Source of the DNA: JAHRVQ01 sp964548025
GTDB taxonomy: Bacteria > Pseudomonadota > Gammaproteobacteria > Pseudomonadales > Azotimanducaceae
DNA length: 64,000 bases
Reading direction: 5' to 3'
NCBI GenBank assembly: GCA_964548025.1
Contig: CAZJRI010000004.1
Coordinates: forward strand, 1-64,000
The stretch's first letter is position 1, and every line of letters begins with the position of its first letter. The notes below the pieces were generated by a model that was given only the letters and a program-made list of their open reading frames with translations, was not told the origin of the DNA and searched no databases. The translations under genes and the position numbers were made by a program. Positions 8,325 to 18,429 of this stretch are shown here, in pieces.

Positions 8325-8636
8325 ATGCCACTTGATGTCGACAACGAGGGTTTTCTTCGAAATTTGTCCCACTGGGATGAGGAGGTTGCTTCGGAATTAG
8401 CCACACTGGACGATATAACTTTGACATCAGAGCACTGGGGCGTTATTCACATCGTCAGAAATTACTACAGAGACTACCACATATCTCCCGCTACTCGCGT
8501 GTTGGTTAATGCAGTTAAAATGCAACTAGGCAAAGAGAAAGGTAATAGTCTTTATCTTATGAAGTTGTTCACTGGCAAACCGGCAAAAACGATTGCGAGA
8601 ATTGCGGGCTTGCCAAAACCAAATAATTGCGACTGA
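8325..8636 (+). CDS. tusE: Sulfur carrier TusE/DsrC family
   Basis: 103 residues from the ATG at 8325; the frame is open further upstream, but that would overlap tusB. The C-terminal arm ends NNCD, with the persulfide-carrying cysteine C102 penultimate as in TusE and DsrC. The second cysteine found ten residues upstream in dissimilatory DsrC is an alanine here. That points to the TusE role (sulfur donation to MnmA) rather than sulfite reduction. MnmA is encoded at 26835 in the same window. Confidence 0.92.
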   Translation: MPLDVDNEGFLRNLSHWDEEVASELATLDDITLTSEHWGVIHIVRNYYRDYHISPATRVLVNAVKMQLGKEKGNSLYLMKLFTGKPAKTIARIAGLPKPNNCD

Positions 8637-8685
8637 TATAAGATGGCAGAAAAGTCGGCACGCCTCTGCTGCTGGATACAACTAA

Positions 8686-10074
8686 TTAAGATCGAGTGGT
8701 CCCGGCTGGCGTCAACGAATCATGCAGGGCGACGACTTCACCAACAATAATCAAAGTGGGTCTCTCGATGGATTCACTTTCCACAATATTGCAGATTGTT
8801 CCCAGATTGCCTATCAGCACTTTCTGCTCTGATGTCGTACCTTTGGAGATGATCGCGACAGGTGTCTTTTCTTCGCGACCATGTGAGATCAATTGTGAAC
8901 AGATCCTATCCAATCCTGCCAGGCCCATATAAAACACAATTGTCTGATTTGCATGGACAAACTCGCTCCATTCCAGATCAACCTCGCCGTCTCTGGGATG
9001 CCCGGTTACAAATCTGACGGATTGGGAATAGTCTCGATGGGTCAACGGGATTCCTGCGTAGGCGGCACATCCGTTCGCTGCGGTAATCCCAGGGACAACC
9101 TGAAATGAAATGCCTTCGGTGATTAAATTCTCGACCTCCTCGCCACCCCGTCCAAAAATGAAGGGATCACCTCCTTTCAGTCGCAGTACTCTTCTTCCTT
9201 CTTTCGCGAGCCTGATCAGAAGTTCATTGATACTTTCCTGGTGTGTTAACTCACTTCCTTCACCTTTTCCCACATTGATCAGTCGCGCGTCGCGACGAAC
9301 TCTCGATAAAATGTCTCTAGAAACAAGATTGTCATAGAGTATGTCGTCAGCTTTCTGCATCAGATGCAGGGCCTTCAATGTTAAGAGGTCCGGGTCGCCC
9401 GGCCCGGCACCTACCAGATAGACTTCTCCCGTTAACTGCTGATCTTGCTCAACAGACTTTGGAAGAAGATAAGGGCTCGCGTCAACGTAGTTACCCTGCA
9501 TTGCTAGTTCTTCACCGGGCGATGATAAAAATGCTTCAGTTACTCTTCTTCTGTTATCTACATCGGGGTAGCGTTGCTTCAATGCCTGTCGCTTTTCACC
9601 CAGGAAGCTGGCCAGTCGACCAAATCCTGAGGGGATGATAGTTTCAATCATCTCCCTGATTTTTCTGCTGAGCACGGGCGATGCGCCGCCGGATGATGCG
9701 GCGATCAACACCGGAGAGCGGTCTACAATCGAAGGAAAAATCACGCTGGACAGATCAACATCATCGACAACATTGACGGGTAACTTTTGTTGCCTGGCAA
9801 GATTGGAGACTTCTTTGTTTAGGGACTGGTTGTCGGTAGCACAAACAACCAGGTGAATATGTTCCAGATCTGATGGCTGGAATTCTCGAACATGGCAGAT
9901 ATGTGGTGGGTGCCCTACCAGGTCTTGCAGCCTTTGACATATTTCCGGTGCGATAACGCTGATCTCTGCACCGGCATTGATGAGCAGTTCAGCTTTTCTG
10001 GCTGCGATTTCACCGCCACCGACAAGCAGGCAGCGTTCCTTATTAATATTAAAGAAAAGTGGTAAGTAGTCCAC
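8686..10074 (-). CDS. cysG: Siroheme synthase CysG (fused three-activity enzyme)
   Basis: 462 residues, the usual length of fused CysG. The N-terminal part (about 1-210) is the NAD-dependent precorrin-2 dehydrogenase/sirohydrochlorin ferrochelatase, with CLLVGGGEIAARKAELL and NVVDDVD. The C-terminal part (about 215-460) is SAM-uroporphyrinogen III methyltransferase, with YLVGAGPGDPDLLTLKAL and RLKGGDPFIFGRGGEE. It supplies siroheme to sulfite or nitrite reductase. It lies 2 bp after serS on the same strand. It fits functionally with the APS reductase and CysB encoded near 36 kb. Confidence 0.96.
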   Translation of the reverse strand: MDYLPLFFNINKERCLLVGGGEIAARKAELLINAGAEISVIAPEICQRLQDLVGHPPHICHVREFQPSDLEHIHLVVCATDNQSLNKEVSNLARQQKLPVNVVDDVDLSSVIFPSIVDRSPVLIAASSGGASPVLSRKIREMIETIIPSGFGRLASFLGEKRQALKQRYPDVDNRRRVTEAFLSSPGEELAMQGNYVDASPYLLPKSVEQDQQLTGEVYLVGAGPGDPDLLTLKALHLMQKADDILYDNLVSRDILSRVRRDARLINVGKGEGSELTHQESINELLIRLAKEGRRVLRLKGGDPFIFGRGGEEVENLITEGISFQVVPGITAANGCAAYAGIPLTHRDYSQSVRFVTGHPRDGEVDLEWSEFVHANQTIVFYMGLAGLDRICSQLISHGREEKTPVAIISKGTTSEQKVLIGNLGTICNIVESESIERPTLIIVGEVVALHDSLTPAGTTRS

Positions 10075-10076
10075 GA

Positions 10077-11354
10077 TCAGAACGTGATGTGAGTCATGCC
10101 ATTTAGATACCCCTGGAGCGCCTGTGGGATTCTTACTGATCCATCTGCAAGTTGATAGTTTTCAAGTATTGCAACCAGTGTTCTGCCAACAGCCAATCCT
10201 GAACCGTTCAAGGTGTGCAGTAATTCTGGTTTTCCCGTATCCGGGTTCCTCCATCGGGCTTGCATGCGACGAGCCTGAAAGTCCCGAAAATTGCTACAGC
10301 TTGATATTTCACGGTATTTGTTTTGCCCTGGGAGCCATACCTCGAGGTCATATGTCTTGGCCGAGGCAAATCCAAGATCACCACCGCACAAAGTAACCAT
10401 TCGGTAGGGTAAGTCGAGTTTCTTCAGGATGTTTTCTGCATGTGAGGTTAACTGTTCATGCGCATCCTCTGAATCCTCGGGCCGAACCATCTGCACCATC
10501 TCTACTTTCTCAAACTGATGTTGTCGGATCATGCCCCGGGTGTCCTTGCCATAGCTTCCTGCTTCACTTCTGAAACAGGGCGTATGACATACAAATTTCA
10601 ATGGCATTTCAGACGCTGCGATAATTTCGTCTCGTACGATATTCGTCACAGGGACCTCAGCCGTAGGTATGAGGTAAAAGTTTCGGTCATCGGTTAATTT
10701 GAACAATTCTTCTTCAAATTTCGGTAATTGACCGGTACCGAGTAAGGATTCGGCATTTACAATATAGGGTACATAGACCTCTTCGTAACCGTGTTCATTT
10801 ATATGCACGTCCAGCATAAACTGGATGAGTGCACGATGAAGGGCAGCCAGCTCTCCTCTAAGGTTGACGAATCGTGAACCCGTAATTTTCGCGGCAGTAT
10901 CGAAACTCATCCGGGTCCCGTCTGTTGCAAGATCAACATGATCCTTTGGTGCAAAATCGAATTCCGGCACATCGCCCCAGGTGCGCACTTCGACGTTATC
11001 TTCTTCAGATTTCCCGGGTGGTACAGCTTCGTCCGGTATGTTCGGCACCGTCAGGAAAATCTCCTGCAGTGTGCCCTGCACTTCATCCAGTGATGACTTT
11101 AAGTCGTCAAGCTGGTCACCGAGTTCTGATACCGATGAAAGCAATGGGGTGATATCTTCACCCCTGGATTTTGCCTGACCAATCGATTTTGATTGACTGT
11201 TTCGCTCGGATTGCAACGATTCCGTTTTGACCTGCAGCAGTTTTCTCTCGTTCTCAAGGCTGGAAATAGCAGCAATATCCAAGTCGAAATACTTCAGTTT
11301 CAATTTGCTGGCAATTTCTTCGATATCTGTTCTGTATAGTTTTGGGTCAAGCAT
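10077..11354 (-). CDS. serS: Seryl-tRNA synthetase
   Basis: 425 residues. An N-terminal tRNA-binding coiled-coil arm (about 30-110) is followed by the class II catalytic core. Motif 2 is seen in CFRSEAGSYGKDTRGMIRQHQFEKVE and motif 3 in HTLNGSGLAVGRTLVAILEN (each spanned here only in part). It charges tRNA-Ser and tRNA-Sec. It sits between crcB and cysG in a minus-strand operon whose order (ftsK-lolA-rarA-serS) is conserved in gammaproteobacteria. Confidence 0.97.
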   Translation of the reverse strand: MLDPKLYRTDIEEIASKLKLKYFDLDIAAISSLENERKLLQVKTESLQSERNSQSKSIGQAKSRGEDITPLLSSVSELGDQLDDLKSSLDEVQGTLQEIFLTVPNIPDEAVPPGKSEEDNVEVRTWGDVPEFDFAPKDHVDLATDGTRMSFDTAAKITGSRFVNLRGELAALHRALIQFMLDVHINEHGYEEVYVPYIVNAESLLGTGQLPKFEEELFKLTDDRNFYLIPTAEVPVTNIVRDEIIAASEMPLKFVCHTPCFRSEAGSYGKDTRGMIRQHQFEKVEMVQMVRPEDSEDAHEQLTSHAENILKKLDLPYRMVTLCGGDLGFASAKTYDLEVWLPGQNKYREISSCSNFRDFQARRMQARWRNPDTGKPELLHTLNGSGLAVGRTLVAILENYQLADGSVRIPQALQGYLNGMTHITF

Positions 11355-11405
11355 TTATCTGGATGGCAACTCATAAAATAGGGCCGCAATGGTACCAGAA
11401 TCAGG

Positions 11406-11786
11406 CTAGCTGGTTAATTGACGACTGACAAAAATACCCACAGCGACGGCGAGGACGCTCAGGCAGACACTTGAAAGGATATAAATCAATGCGTAAGCAA
11501 TTCTACCCGTTTCAAGCAGTCCCAGTACCTGAGATGAAAATGTGGAAAAAGTGGTAAATGCGCCCAGAAAACCAACCAGTAAAAGTGAGCGCCAGATGGC
11601 AGGTACAGCATTATTCTCAACCAACAGTTCAAATCCGACCCCCATCAGAAATGAACCCAGTACGTTGACAATCAGGATGCTATAAGGGAAATCCGTACCC
11701 AGGGCATCACTGATCATATTTCCCAGGGAAAATCTTGCAACGGCACCAAATGCACCGCCGAGGGCTACCGCAACAACCTCCAACAA
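11406..11786 (-). CDS. crcB: Fluoride exporter CrcB/Fluc
   Basis: 126 residues with four hydrophobic segments, the GGAFGAVARFSLG motif at the N-terminus and the Phe-rich GFLGAFTTFSTFSSQ segment that lines the fluoride path. The protein works as a dual-topology dimer exporting fluoride. It starts 3 bp after the rarA stop codon, so it is an operon insert between rarA and serS. No fluoride riboswitch is visible, as expected for an internal operon gene. Confidence 0.92.
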   Translation of the reverse strand: MLEVVAVALGGAFGAVARFSLGNMISDALGTDFPYSILIVNVLGSFLMGVGFELLVENNAVPAIWRSLLLVGFLGAFTTFSTFSSQVLGLLETGRIAYALIYILSSVCLSVLAVAVGIFVSRQLTS

Positions 11787-11789
11787 AAT

Positions 11790-13153
11790 CTACTCCTTGC
11801 TTTTCTTGTTATAGCTCTTTTTATAGCGTTGAAATTCGCTCTGAAGATCAAGGTTTCGAAGCCGTTTGAGCTTCTCTGCAATCTGGATTTCCATTCCCCG
11901 GTTAACCGGCTGGTAATAGCTGCGATCTGCCAGTGCTTCGGGCAAATAACTCTCGCCAGGTACAAAGGCATCATCGAAATCGTGAGCATATTGATAGCTG
12001 TCTCCGTAACCCATATCTTTCATCATCGTTGTTGGCGCATTACGAATATGCATGGGGACCTCATAAGACGGTTCTCGTTCAGCATCCTGCCTTGCAAGAC
12101 TATAAGCAGAATAAACCGCATTGCTCTTGGCAGCTACAGCCAGATAGACAAGGGCCTGAGCTATGGCGAGTTCACCTTCAGGGCTACCCAGGCGTTCCTG
12201 GACGTCCCACGCGTTCAAACATATCTGCAATGCCCGCGGGTCTGCATTGCCAATGTCCTCGCTTGCCATTCGCACAACTCTTCTGGCTATATAAAGCGGG
12301 TCGCAGCCTCCATCCAGCATTCTTGAGAACCAGTAGAGTGCGCCATCCGGCGNNNNNNNNNNNNNNNNNNNNNNNNNNNNNNNTTATGCAGTGCAGAAAT
12401 CTGCTCATAGAACAGATCACCGCCCTTGTCGAAACGGCGATAGTCGGAGCTCAGAACCTCATTGACGACCAGTTCATCGATCGCACCTTCCTGTGCAAGA
12501 TCTGATGCAATCTCGAGTAAATTCAGCGCTTTTCTTCCATCACCATCGGCGGCAAGGGCAATTTGATTCAGGATCTCTTCGCTTACCTCAATCTTTTTGC
12601 TGCCAAGACCGTTCACCTCATCATTCAGCGCTCGAAGCATTAACCGGACGAGTTCCTCGACTTCAATCGATTTAAGCTTATAAACCCGGGACCGGGATAA
12701 CAGCGCATTGTTCAGCTCAAAAGATGGATTTTCAGTGGTGGCGCCAATAAAAATGATTGTGCCGTCCTCGACAAAAGGCAAAAAAGCATCTTGCTGACTC
12801 TTGTTGAATCGATGCACTTCGTCGACGAACAATAGTGTTTTCTTACCGCTCAGGCTTCTCTGTTGCTTCGCAATTGCGATGGCGTCTCTAATATCCTTCA
12901 CGCCGGATAAGACTGCCGAGATTGATTGAAAGTGGACTTCACAGACATCCGCGATCATTCTGGCAATGGTGGTCTTGCCAACTCCAGGCGGGCCCCAGAG
13001 TACCATCGAATGAAGACTGGAACTTTCGATTGCTTCCCGGAGAGGCATCCCTTGTGAAAGTAGATGGGATTGCCCCAAGACATCCGATATCTGCTTCGGG
13101 CGCATTCTTGCAGCCAACGGCTGATAGACAGAGGGTTCTTCAAATAATGACAT
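11790..13153 (-). CDS. rarA: Replication-associated recombination protein A (AAA+ ATPase), broken by assembly gap
   Basis: The N-terminal half (13153 to about 12384) holds Walker A GPPGVGKTT, Walker B LLFVDEVHRF and sensor 1 IGATTENPS. The C-terminal half (about 12352 to 11790) continues with the oligomerisation region from LYWFSRMLDGG to the end, in another frame. The family normally reads KSVRGS-like residues between ISALH and PD(A/G)ALYW. That needs about 17 nt, whereas 31 N were inserted, so the frameshift is an artefact. RarA acts at stalled forks with RecA/SSB. The gene follows lolA by 2 bp and precedes crcB. Confidence 0.93.
12353..12383. other. Assembly gap (31 N) inside rarA
   Basis: The run of N interrupts a conserved gene. 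The flanking codons are explained best by a missing stretch of about 17 nt, so the gap length is a placeholder. Confidence 0.95.
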
Positions 13154-13155
13154 AT

Positions 13156-13806
13156 TTACCTGTCATCAATCACATCAACGCTGTCTGGTGTTTTGAAGAC
13201 AAAGACTTCATCTGGGATCGGATTATTGAGCTCAGCCTCGTGAAATCTGATTCTGGTTTTCTGATCAAGACTGTCCAGAATTGATATCTCAACAGGCGAT
13301 GAATCAACAAGTCCAATCGTAAGCGTTTCAAATAATGACTCGGGTGCCATGGGCTTGAGCACGTAGTGTTGAACGATTCCATTTGAACCGTTTTCCTCAT
13401 AGAAAGACAGTTGATAGTTAGCCAGCATGTTTATATCGGTGTTTCCGAACAGCAGGATGGGCACTTTTTGCAGATCGGTTTCCAGAGGGCTGACTATCAC
13501 CTGTTCCAGATCCGCATCATAGGACCAGAAATCAATACCGTCTGAGACCAGTATCTGTTCGAATGGCCTTGCGGTCACAATTCGAAATCGAGCATTACCT
13601 CCGAGCCACAATTCACCTTCGCTGGTCTGTAGCTTCTGGTTATCTGCACCAAGGGTAACCTGAGAGAATGATGAATGCATCGTAACCACATGAGATAGTA
13701 TCTCCTGCAGTTGATTTGCAATTGAAGGGTCTGCGGACACATGACCTGGTGATATTATCTGGCACACCAGCCAGAGAAACAGAACAATTCTATTCAGGCG
13801 GTGCAT
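13156..13806 (-). CDS. lolA: Outer-membrane lipoprotein carrier protein LolA
   Basis: 216 residues from the ATG at 13806, chosen because the signal peptide (LNRIVLFLWLVCQIIS) begins right after it; an upstream start at 13827 would put charged residues in front. The mature part has the LolA features HSSFSQVT and the FRIVTARPFEQ/ILVSDGIDFWSYD strands. LolA ferries lipoproteins from LolCDE to LolB through the periplasm. It overlaps the ftsK end by 17 bp and is followed by rarA after 2 bp. Confidence 0.93.
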   Translation of the reverse strand: MHRLNRIVLFLWLVCQIISPGHVSADPSIANQLQEILSHVVTMHSSFSQVTLGADNQKLQTSEGELWLGGNARFRIVTARPFEQILVSDGIDFWSYDADLEQVIVSPLETDLQKVPILLFGNTDINMLANYQLSFYEENGSNGIVQHYVLKPMAPESLFETLTIGLVDSSPVEISILDSLDQKTRIRFHEAELNNPIPDEVFVFKTPDSVDVIDDR

Positions 13807-16120
13807 TGACGAGGACCTCTCTGGCACCGCTAGTACTCATCTCGCTGACAACGCCTGCGGTTTCCATCGCTTCGATCATTCGTGCGGCCCGGTTGTAGCC
13901 AATACGCAGTTTCCTCTGCACGGCCGAAATTGATGCTCGCCGACTCTCGGTTACAAAAGCAACTGCCTCGTCATAAAGCTCGTCTTGCTCATCATCCATT
14001 TCATTGCTATCGGGTGATGTCATTCCCGGTAACAGTTCGCTATCTGTCCTGCTCTCCAAAATACCATCCACGTAATTAGGGCCGCCCAGTTCTTTCCAGC
14101 TCTGCACAACACGATGGACTTCGTCATCATCGACGAATGCGCCGTGAACTCTCATGGGCAATGGGGAACCTGCTGGCAGATACAGCATATCTCCATGACC
14201 TAATAGCTGTTCGGCACCTCCCTGGTCCAGAATCGTCCTAGAATCCACTTTTGAAGACACCTGATAGGCAATTCGGGTTGGGACGTTGGCTTTTATAAGG
14301 CCCGTGATAACGTCCACTGATGGACGCTGGGTGGCCAGGATCAGGTGGATACCTGCAGCCCGTGCTTTCTGTGCGATTCTCGCGATGAGTTCTTCAACTT
14401 TCTTACCGACAATCATCATCATATCTGCAAACTCATCGATGATGACCACGATAAAAGGCAGGGTCTCAAGGTCCGGTACTTCCTGATCCGGCTCATCAAG
14501 AGGCGATGATTGCCACAATGGATCCTTGATAGGCGTTCCGCTCTTCTGCGCATCCTTAACTTTTCGATTAAACCCGCCAACATTTCGGACGCCCAGCGAG
14601 GCCATTAATCGATAACGACGCTCCATCTCTGCAACGCACCATCTAAGCGCATTGGCAGCGTCTTTCATGTCAGTCACAACCGGTGTCAGTAAATGTGGTA
14701 TTCCTTCGTAAACTGCCAGCTCCAGCATTTTTGGATCAACCATGATCAGACGTACATCTTCCGGAGATGCCTTAAATAACATAGACAGGATCATGGCATT
14801 GATACCCACGGACTTACCCGAGCCGGTAGTACCCGCAACCAGTAAATGAGGCATTTTTGACAGATCTACCACTACCGGCTCACCGGCAATATCGTGACCG
14901 AGTGCCAGACTTAGCGGAGAGTTGGAAATATCATAGGCCCTGGATGAGAGGACCTCGCCCAGTTTCACGATTTCACGATCCACGTTGGGAATCTCAATAC
15001 CAACAACAGCCTTACCCGGAATGACTTCAACCACCCGAACGCTGATGACGGCTAAGGATCTTGCGAGATCTTTTACCAGACCGGAAATCCGACTGACCTT
15101 AACCCCCGCGGCTGGCTGAATTTCGAATCGTGTTATCACAGGTCCGGGAAATACGGCAACCACTTCGGCTTCGATGCCATAGTCTTTAAGTTTCAGCTCT
15201 AACAATCTCGACAAGGCTTCAAGATCTTCAGGAGAATAACCTCTCACCTTATCTGGGTCGTTATCATCTAACAGGTGTAATGCAGGTAGTCCCCCCACTG
15301 CCGTGACTTTAAATAGATTGCCCTGTTTTTCCCTGGCAACCCTTTCGCTGACCTGTTTTTTCCTCTCCGGTATTTTTTCGATTTTTACGGCGGGACGAGA
15401 CAAGTTCCTTTCCACCTGCTGGATCAATGCTTCTCTTCGATCTTCCGTTGATTTTTTTACTTTGGCTTTTTCTGCCTGTTTCGTTTTGACTTTTACCCAT
15501 TGTCTCTGCAGGTAAGATGAACCCTTGATTACCCAGTTGCCGGTATAGTCCATTACTGATAGCCAGGAAATATTGGTAAATGTCGTCAGTCCTATGAGAA
15601 ATGAAGTGAGTAATATTAACGTTGTCCCCACGTAACTGAAATATGGCACCAGGAACTCCGTGATTACCGCACCGAGCACACCACCGCTACCTTCCCGCAA
15701 CGATATCCCCGCAGAGTAGAAGTGCAGGGTTGCAAGCCCTGCCCCTGCTGTCAGGGTTAGAATGAATCCCAGCGATCTAAATCCAAGGATGGTCCAGTTG
15801 AAACTATTGATTTGCTGACGATCACGAAAAATTTGCCAGGCCTGGTAGGCAAGCAGCAGCGGGAAAATGTAGGCCAGATAACCGAATACGAACAGCATGA
15901 CATCTGCAGTCCATGCACCACTGCGACCTACAATATTGGTTACAGCCTCGTTTTCACCGGTATAACTCCAGCCGGGGTCGGCGACATCAAAACTTAATAA
16001 TGCCAGGGTAATGTAGAGGCTCAGCGCGATGAGACCGATCAATCCGCCTTCTCGCACCCGCGCAAGCATATGCACGCTGATTGGATCTTTTTCCGGTTCT
16101 CTGGTCTTTGCCTGGGCCAA
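13790..16120 (-). CDS. ftsK: DNA translocase FtsK
   Basis: 776 residues. There are four N-terminal membrane segments (about 25-180), a short charged linker (about 205-270), the alpha/beta motor with Walker A at about 429-437 (AGTTGSGKS) and Walker B IIDEFADM, and a C-terminal gamma winged helix (about 715-776, ISAVQRKLRIGYNRAARM). The gamma domain reads KOPS sites and activates XerCD at dif. The linker is short compared with E. coli FtsK. First gene of the minus-strand operon. Confidence 0.96.
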   Translation of the reverse strand: MAQAKTREPEKDPISVHMLARVREGGLIGLIALSLYITLALLSFDVADPGWSYTGENEAVTNIVGRSGAWTADVMLFVFGYLAYIFPLLLAYQAWQIFRDRQQINSFNWTILGFRSLGFILTLTAGAGLATLHFYSAGISLREGSGGVLGAVITEFLVPYFSYVGTTLILLTSFLIGLTTFTNISWLSVMDYTGNWVIKGSSYLQRQWVKVKTKQAEKAKVKKSTEDRREALIQQVERNLSRPAVKIEKIPERKKQVSERVAREKQGNLFKVTAVGGLPALHLLDDNDPDKVRGYSPEDLEALSRLLELKLKDYGIEAEVVAVFPGPVITRFEIQPAAGVKVSRISGLVKDLARSLAVISVRVVEVIPGKAVVGIEIPNVDREIVKLGEVLSSRAYDISNSPLSLALGHDIAGEPVVVDLSKMPHLLVAGTTGSGKSVGINAMILSMLFKASPEDVRLIMVDPKMLELAVYEGIPHLLTPVVTDMKDAANALRWCVAEMERRYRLMASLGVRNVGGFNRKVKDAQKSGTPIKDPLWQSSPLDEPDQEVPDLETLPFIVVIIDEFADMMMIVGKKVEELIARIAQKARAAGIHLILATQRPSVDVITGLIKANVPTRIAYQVSSKVDSRTILDQGGAEQLLGHGDMLYLPAGSPLPMRVHGAFVDDDEVHRVVQSWKELGGPNYVDGILESRTDSELLPGMTSPDSNEMDDEQDELYDEAVAFVTESRRASISAVQRKLRIGYNRAARMIEAMETAGVVSEMSTSGAREVLVNAPPE

Positions 16121-16173
16121 GATTTCTTCCTAAATAACCTTTGTTTTCAGCCGTTCAAATCTTAATGCTGGCT

Positions 16174-16201
16174 GTTGCCAATTGACAGTTGCCAATTAAC
16201 A
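16174..16201. repeat. 14-bp tandem duplication upstream of ftsK
   Basis: GTTGCCAATTGACA (16174-16187) is followed directly by GTTGCCAATTAACA (16188-16201), one mismatch. It lies in the divergent region between ftsK and the next plus-strand gene. See the finding on short intergenic tandem duplications. Confidence 0.8.
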
Positions 16202-16288
16202 TCCCTTAATCTTTCAGCAGCGTCAGCGTCACTATCAGCCCTCACTTGACTACTGTATCATCTGATCCTTTCCAGAGGATCAGTAATT

Positions 16289-16579
16289 ATGGCCGGACCA
16301 TCACAGCCGCAAGTCACCGATGAGGTTTGGGACGACGCAAGAGTAAAAAGTTTTCTCACCCTAAAACCCGTCGGAAATCAGTCTGCCGACTTTCATGTCT
16401 TGCTCAAAGCATACCGTGGCATGAGACCAGAAGATTTTGAACGCTTTCTAAAATTCTTCACGGAAGCAGGCCGGGACCTTGAAGCGAAAAATCCAAGTGG
16501 CCAATCTCTCTGGCAGATAATCGCACAACATCGCCTAAGTGCTGATTTTTTGTCTGCAAAACAACGACTTAACCAGTAG
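16289..16579 (+). CDS. Small conserved protein, PA4642-family-like
   Basis: 96 residues, no signal peptide or membrane segment. The central LLKAYRGMRPEDFERFLKFF resembles the PA4642 family of small conserved gammaproteobacterial proteins of unknown function. Start ATG at 16289, with GAGGA about 11 nt upstream. It stands alone between ftsK (divergent) and trxB. Family assignment is by recalled motif. Confidence 0.7.
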   Translation: MAGPSQPQVTDEVWDDARVKSFLTLKPVGNQSADFHVLLKAYRGMRPEDFERFLKFFTEAGRDLEAKNPSGQSLWQIIAQHRLSADFLSAKQRLNQ

Positions 16580-16687
16580 ATTGTAGAATCTGAGCCCATT
16601 AAACTTTTGACACTGGTACCAAAAGTGAATATTTAATCATTTATTCACTTATGATGAAATCAACAATCTTTCAAATTACGGTTAGAT

Positions 16688-17656
16688 ATGACAGAGAAAA
16701 CGCAGGAAATTCACCATAAATTGCTAATTCTTGGGTCAGGACCCGCTGGTTTGTCTGCTGCAATTTACGCAGCCAGGGCAAATCTGAATCCTGTTGTAAT
16801 CACCGGAATTGAGACAGGTGGACAATTAACCACGACTACAGAGGTGGATAACTGGCCTGCAGGTGCTGAAGGTCTGCAAGGTCCCGATCTTATGATTCAG
16901 ATGCAGGCGCATGCAGAGCGATTCAACACCCAGATAGTTTATGATCATATTAACGAAGCCGATATATCCGGCCGCCCTTTCAGACTCAAAGGGGATTCTG
17001 CCGTCTATACCTGCGATGCACTTATCATTGCCACCGGTGCATCTGCGATGTATCTCGGGCTGGATTCAGAGGAAAAATTCAAGGGGAAAGGCGTCAGCGC
17101 GTGTGCGACCTGTGACGGATTCTTTTACAAGAAGCAGAAGGTCGCGGTTATTGGTGGTGGAAATACAGCGCTTGAAGAGGCGTTGTATTTATCAAATATT
17201 GCCTCTGAAGTAATCATGGTACACAGGCGCGATAAGTTTCGAGGAGAGAAGATTCTTCAGGACCGGGTAAAGGATAAGGAAAACATCCAGATCGAGTGGG
17301 ATCACGTGCTTGATGAGGTACTTGGCGATGATATGGGTGTGACGGGTATGAGAATATCGAATGTGAAGACAAAAGTTGCCACAGAATATGATCTCCAGGG
17401 TGTTTTTATCGCGATTGGTCATAGTCCCAATACTGCAATCTTCAAAGGACAGCTTGATATGACCAACGACTATATCAATATCAGATCCGGATTGACGGGA
17501 GGGGTTACGGCAACCAGCGTCCCGGGGGTTTTCGCGGCAGGTGATGTTGCCGATCAGATTTATCGACAAGCTGTCACATCAGCCGGGTTTGGTTGTATGG
17601 CAGCCCTTGATGCTGAAAAGTATCTGGACGATATTGAACTCCAGCAATCAGCCTGA
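16688..17656 (+). CDS. trxB: Thioredoxin reductase
   Basis: 322 residues. N-terminal FAD-binding GSGPAGLSAAIYAAR, NADPH-binding GGGNTALEEALYL, and the redox-active CATC at C139/C142. The C-terminal AAGDVAD FAD motif is present. It reduces thioredoxin with NADPH. Its place just before aat matches the pseudomonad order. Reduced thioredoxin would be needed for the APS reductase at 35496 if that enzyme uses it. Confidence 0.97.
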   Translation: MTEKTQEIHHKLLILGSGPAGLSAAIYAARANLNPVVITGIETGGQLTTTTEVDNWPAGAEGLQGPDLMIQMQAHAERFNTQIVYDHINEADISGRPFRLKGDSAVYTCDALIIATGASAMYLGLDSEEKFKGKGVSACATCDGFFYKKQKVAVIGGGNTALEEALYLSNIASEVIMVHRRDKFRGEKILQDRVKDKENIQIEWDHVLDEVLGDDMGVTGMRISNVKTKVATEYDLQGVFIAIGHSPNTAIFKGQLDMTNDYINIRSGLTGGVTATSVPGVFAAGDVADQIYRQAVTSAGFGCMAALDAEKYLDDIELQQSA

Positions 17657-17692
17657 ATATATAATCAATATTCCGATATAAGGCCGCCCCGA

Positions 17693-18403
17693 ATGGACAA
17701 TATCGCCTTATTGGATCCCGTAAACATAGACTTTCCTCCTATTGAATCTGCACTGGTTGAACCAAACGGTCTTCTGGCTGTGGGGGGCGATCTTTCAACG
17801 GAAAGATTACTGGCAGCGTATCGCAACGGGATATTCCCATGGAATGAAGAAGATCAACCTCTCCTCTGGTGGTCCCCTGATCCACGGGCAGTGCTGTTCC
17901 CCAGTGAACTTAGAATCAGTAGATCTCTGGGAAAACGCTTGAAGCGAAATGAGTTCGAGATAAGGCTAGATACCAATTTTGAGGCCGTAATTTACGCCTG
18001 TGCTCAATCCCGCTCCTATTCTTCGGAGACCTGGATTACAGCAGCTATGCAATCTGCCTATATTGAACTTCACAAACTTGGATATGCACATTCTATCGAA
18101 AGCTACAGAAACGGGCAGTTATCGGGTGGTCTGTATGGAATATCGATTGGCCGCATGTTTTTTGGCGAATCCATGTTCCACATTGCAACAGATGCATCAA
18201 AAGTTGCATTTGCTTATTTGTGCCGACTTATGTCAGATCACAATGGCCCTCTGATTGATTGCCAGCTCGAGAATCCCCACCTTGAGTCTCTGGGTAGTCG
18301 ATCTATTCCCCGACAGGTATTCAAGACGTATCTTGACGACTATTGTGAAGTTGCAGACCCTATCGAGTGGCACAATTTACCTTCAAGCCTGCCGAACTGG
18401 TAG
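17693..18403 (+). CDS. aat: Leucyl/phenylalanyl-tRNA--protein transferase
   Basis: 236 residues with the family signature regions GIFPW and WWSPDPRAVL, then GGLYGISIGRMFFGESMF (in part). Aat adds Leu or Phe to proteins with N-terminal Lys or Arg, making them ClpS/ClpAP substrates. It precedes bpt by 26 bp, and clpA/clpS lie within 4 kb, so the enzymes, adaptor and unfoldase of the bacterial N-degron pathway are clustered. Confidence 0.96.
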   Translation: MDNIALLDPVNIDFPPIESALVEPNGLLAVGGDLSTERLLAAYRNGIFPWNEEDQPLLWWSPDPRAVLFPSELRISRSLGKRLKRNEFEIRLDTNFEAVIYACAQSRSYSSETWITAAMQSAYIELHKLGYAHSIESYRNGQLSGGLYGISIGRMFFGESMFHIATDASKVAFAYLCRLMSDHNGPLIDCQLENPHLESLGSRSIPRQVFKTYLDDYCEVADPIEWHNLPSSLPNW

Positions 18404-18429
18404 AATATATATATGCGCGGATCAATACT

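Noticed and set aside
11380..11405. Fluoride riboswitch for crcB
   Set aside because: crcB is an internal operon gene 3 bp after rarA; no conserved crcB-motif sequence upstream.
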